Source: Thiomargarita sp.
GTDB taxonomy: Bacteria > Pseudomonadota > Gammaproteobacteria > Beggiatoales > Beggiatoaceae
Assembly: GCA_030635005.1 (NCBI GenBank)
Contig: DAOVZS010000100.1
Coordinates: 1-7,580 of the forward strand
Length of the DNA: 7,580 bases
Direction of reading: 5' to 3'
Shown here in pieces: positions 6,501 through 7,580 of the stretch. A model generated the notes under the pieces. The model had not been told where the DNA came from. It ran no database searches and was given only the letters and a program-made list of their open reading frames with translations. Numbering within the stretch: the first letter of the stretch is position 1; each line of letters starts with the position of its first letter. Made by a program: the position numbers and the translations under genes.

Positions 6501-7580
6501 TGTTTTCGACAAGTCCAAAAGTTGTTCACGCCAATCATTCAGTAATGCCGCATACGCCGCCATCCACAAAATACGATGCGGATGGGTGGGTAAGAGTAAT
6601 AATGCTTTTTGAGATCCCGTGGTATAACGAATATCACATTCTACCGTATCTATAGACAGAAAAAATTGTAAAAACTGTTGTCTGTCCTCAGTGGACACCT
6701 GTTCAGCGTGTCTAATGGCGTCTAATAATTGCGTATATGCATCCGTATACTTTTTAGCATTATTGTATAATATCCCCCAATCAGCATTGGCTACAATACC
6801 TTGTCCCTTATGTTGTTCGCGGATATCTTTAAACAATTTTTCACGTTGTGTTGTAAAAGTGTTGCATGCATTTTGCAGCCATGCGGGAATAGACGCATTC
6901 AATACACTGGGTTTACACGTCACATCATTGACATCAAATTTTTCAAAATCAATCAAAGTATAGCGATATCGCCCAAAATCATCCGCATTATGCAGTATTT
7001 TTGTTTCAATTCTATGGAGAATGTTGCTCACACCAATACGACACAGGTGTGTATTACCGACGCCCATACTGAAATAATCAGTCTTTTTGTCGTTTTCTTT
7101 CCAATCTTGTGCTCTCGTGTTCCAGTGTGTGGCTGTATAATTGAGTGCAATATCCACATAACCATAGGGTAAATTGGGATAAATACGCGGTCTCAGAGAA
7201 TCTTGTTCATTCTCTTCTATATCTTGCGTTTGTTGTAAGTCTAAATAAATACGTTCAGATAATGCTTCAATCACATTATTATTTTTATCATGAATTTCAT
7301 CATCATTCTCATCTAAGCCCACAACACGTACTTGAACCCATTTAACATCTAAATTGTCAACATCCAAATCTAAGGAAATTTGGGCATTTTTTTGTTTGGG
7401 TTTTTTTTTCAAAGGGAGCGGAAGTGCATCGCTATTACGATCATCACCGTAATCATCTTTGGATGGCATTAATTCAACTTGCCAAGAAGCGATATCTTGC
7501 ACATTTTTAGGTATGCTTTCCCAAGCCACTGAAATTTTCTTTTTAGAACCACATTCTGCAGAAATAATAGATTCTGTATC
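3516..7580 (-). CDS. Very large protein with C-terminal HerA/FtsK-type P-loop ATPase domain (N terminus outside window)
   Basis: The frame stays open to base 7580, giving at least 1354 residues; the GTG at 7529 is an in-frame Val, not a supported start. Residues below are counted from it. The C-terminal third is an ATPase of the FtsK/HerA/VirD4 class: IIIGKTAG (993-1000), Walker A GIPGQGKS (1021-1028) followed by TLNTLL, VLALDFHNDFG (1045-1055), Walker B LVIVLDEAH (1231-1239, Asp1236/Glu1237), the sensor-like VIVASQN (1261-1267) and FRTNDP (1285-1290) with a candidate arginine finger, Arg1286. A Pro/Asp-rich linker (about 955-992) precedes it. The N-terminal 930 residues match no domain I can name: an apparently beta-rich segment (50-130) with acidic, Asn-rich loops (73-110), mostly helical segments after 225, and LLLPTHPHRILW (311-322). 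No membrane helices or signal peptide are seen. Such ATPases pump or translocate DNA, or power restriction complexes. Size and layout recall DptH of phosphorothioation-dependent restriction and other defence-island HerA-type proteins, but a specific name is not justified. Base composition looks like that of the neighbours. Confidence 0.8.
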   Translation of the reverse strand, partial: DTESIISAECGSKKKISVAWESIPKNVQDIASWQVELMPSKDDYGDDRNSDALPLPLKKKPKQKNAQISLDLDVDNLDVKWVQVRVVGLDENDDEIHDKNNNVIEALSERIYLDLQQTQDIEENEQDSLRPRIYPNLPYGYVDIALNYTATHWNTRAQDWKENDKKTDYFSMGVGNTHLCRIGVSNILHRIETKILHNADDFGRYRYTLIDFEKFDVNDVTCKPSVLNASIPAWLQNACNTFTTQREKLFKDIREQHKGQGIVANADWGILYNNAKKYTDAYTQLLDAIRHAEQVSTEDRQQFLQFFLSIDTVECDIRYTTGSQKALLLLPTHPHRILWMAAYAALLNDWREQLLDLSKTQRKQAIIMAHLKEITPTNIPCIVPSHDFDNTENWYVFVRNIGFCTALLLPPSCPDWSRVTADILRFLDYQDEIIPTDIQPKRISADIENYLKVHSYCKQSGLKIGMVNPGNAHLFSTAMKNLLIPSKKEIDTTQYPKIQRLEISAIAHPPLPIEIEGLEQTLRNQFYALEDIADNASALYPAFTLSLTEHDKLPNFPNGDQHVSFHFDAAKPKITLEQFSDTMLESISFYGLINRWLSDSTSEEGQLKWRYWLALSKSEAFERHPVDGKFTIGLLALSKQLSQSLAFLLKPNATENNICCLTSIINPEKRAFIDSLHQVSDWVLTIDRFFGAEFFDSPKDPFLAELSKKYVIDYSPDFNEGLGDRLLVTTCWQEELTQIVANKLSALQLPHDEESVLNVITALKSLTGNYVLQLFQEDNQETQKIIAMGITLHHLIKNKRLQGAFLMPIRVHPEVFGDTQEICDFLLIKFDKTNIRIMCIDSILDTVISDDVKNRLDNTTEILCDRYFIAKEQQMLGTPLERSRIVILMRYYFTKAVRYGFITKNDDIAKYNDIFNKIEAGKIQPSAIAKTVYLVSTTQTVASSKPIKDNGMTIITLGSGVLTGEADQNVVMEEEFTYDIPQTSDVKPDSPKIPDIATVHPKTSHKVPEIIIGKTAGMGQDVIWKPSVEGSPHVMIVGIPGQGKSVTLNTLLCRLQENGVGVLALDFHNDFGDAKHSSFARLYHPTIWNAAQGLPFSPLEADLQDEMGQNSWKNQSANLADIFEYVCTLGTQQRYGLLCAITKCYEDVIRRGDKVLPTISELSRKVQRLEKNKEIQNGVMARCHPILDMNVFKPQSEPWDILATTQSGLVINLKDIGSDTVRQATSAFILRKVYQEILTWEKTDVMKLVIVLDEAHRLTKDKTLPLIMQEARKFGVAVIVASQNINHFHENVIGNAGTKILFRTNDPDSRKVSKMVQIGRNIDTKPILENLNTAHALVKTPYMTVAKKTKMDMV

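Noticed and set aside
6801..7172. 123-residue open frame on the + strand opposite the giant gene
   Set aside because: It is a shadow of the minus-strand reading frame with no promoter, ribosome binding site or family motif.
1..7580. CRISPR array, tRNA, rRNA, insertion sequence or riboswitch
   Set aside because: I read the intergenic stretches on both strands and found no spaced repeats, cloverleaf-like sequence, transposase frame or terminal inverted repeats. The only gaps are 58, 23 and 60 bases, too short for most such elements.
3516..7580. Naming the giant gene dptH outright
   Set aside because: Only the ATPase fold and overall size point that way. The N terminus and upstream partners are outside the window and I see no motif unique to DptH.

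Overview
The window (7580 bases, roughly 40% GC from spot counts of a few lines) looks like the chromosome of a low-GC gammaproteobacterium. The evidence is an AlgZ/AlgR-type two-component pair of the kind known from Pseudomonas and relatives, a proteobacterial-type lgt, and a membrane H+-pyrophosphatase of the K+-independent class. A sulfur-oxidiser of the Beggiatoa/Thiotrichales kind would fit the AT-rich composition and the gene set, but that is a guess, not a demonstrated placement. No tRNA, rRNA, CRISPR array, transposase or integrase gene is visible.

Layout. Bases 1-795 (+) hold the C-terminal third or so of the pyrophosphatase HppA, followed at once by a strong Rho-independent terminator (802-840). 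From 854 to 3455 (+) runs a compact cluster: an algZ-like sensor kinase overlapping an algR-like response regulator by 4 bases (ATGA), then lgt after 23 bases. A 60-base gap with a short hairpin separates lgt from a very long reading frame on the opposite strand (3516-7580, -). That frame is still open at the right edge, so the window holds only the last 1354 residues of the protein.

How the genes work together. AlgZ (four-helix membrane sensor, His176) and AlgR (receiver Asp53 plus LytTR DNA-binding domain) form a signalling pair. Lgt performs the first step of lipoprotein maturation and may simply share the transcript. HppA couples pyrophosphate hydrolysis to proton export or import and is transcriptionally closed off by its terminator. 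The minus-strand giant is unrelated to these housekeeping genes. It has a C-terminal FtsK/HerA-type P-loop ATPase domain behind some 930 residues that I cannot assign to a named domain. Its size and architecture recall the very large HerA-type ATPases of defence islands (DptH of the phosphorothioation-dependent restriction system is one example). It probably marks the edge of an accessory region continuing past base 7580, and it is the part of the window most worth following up.
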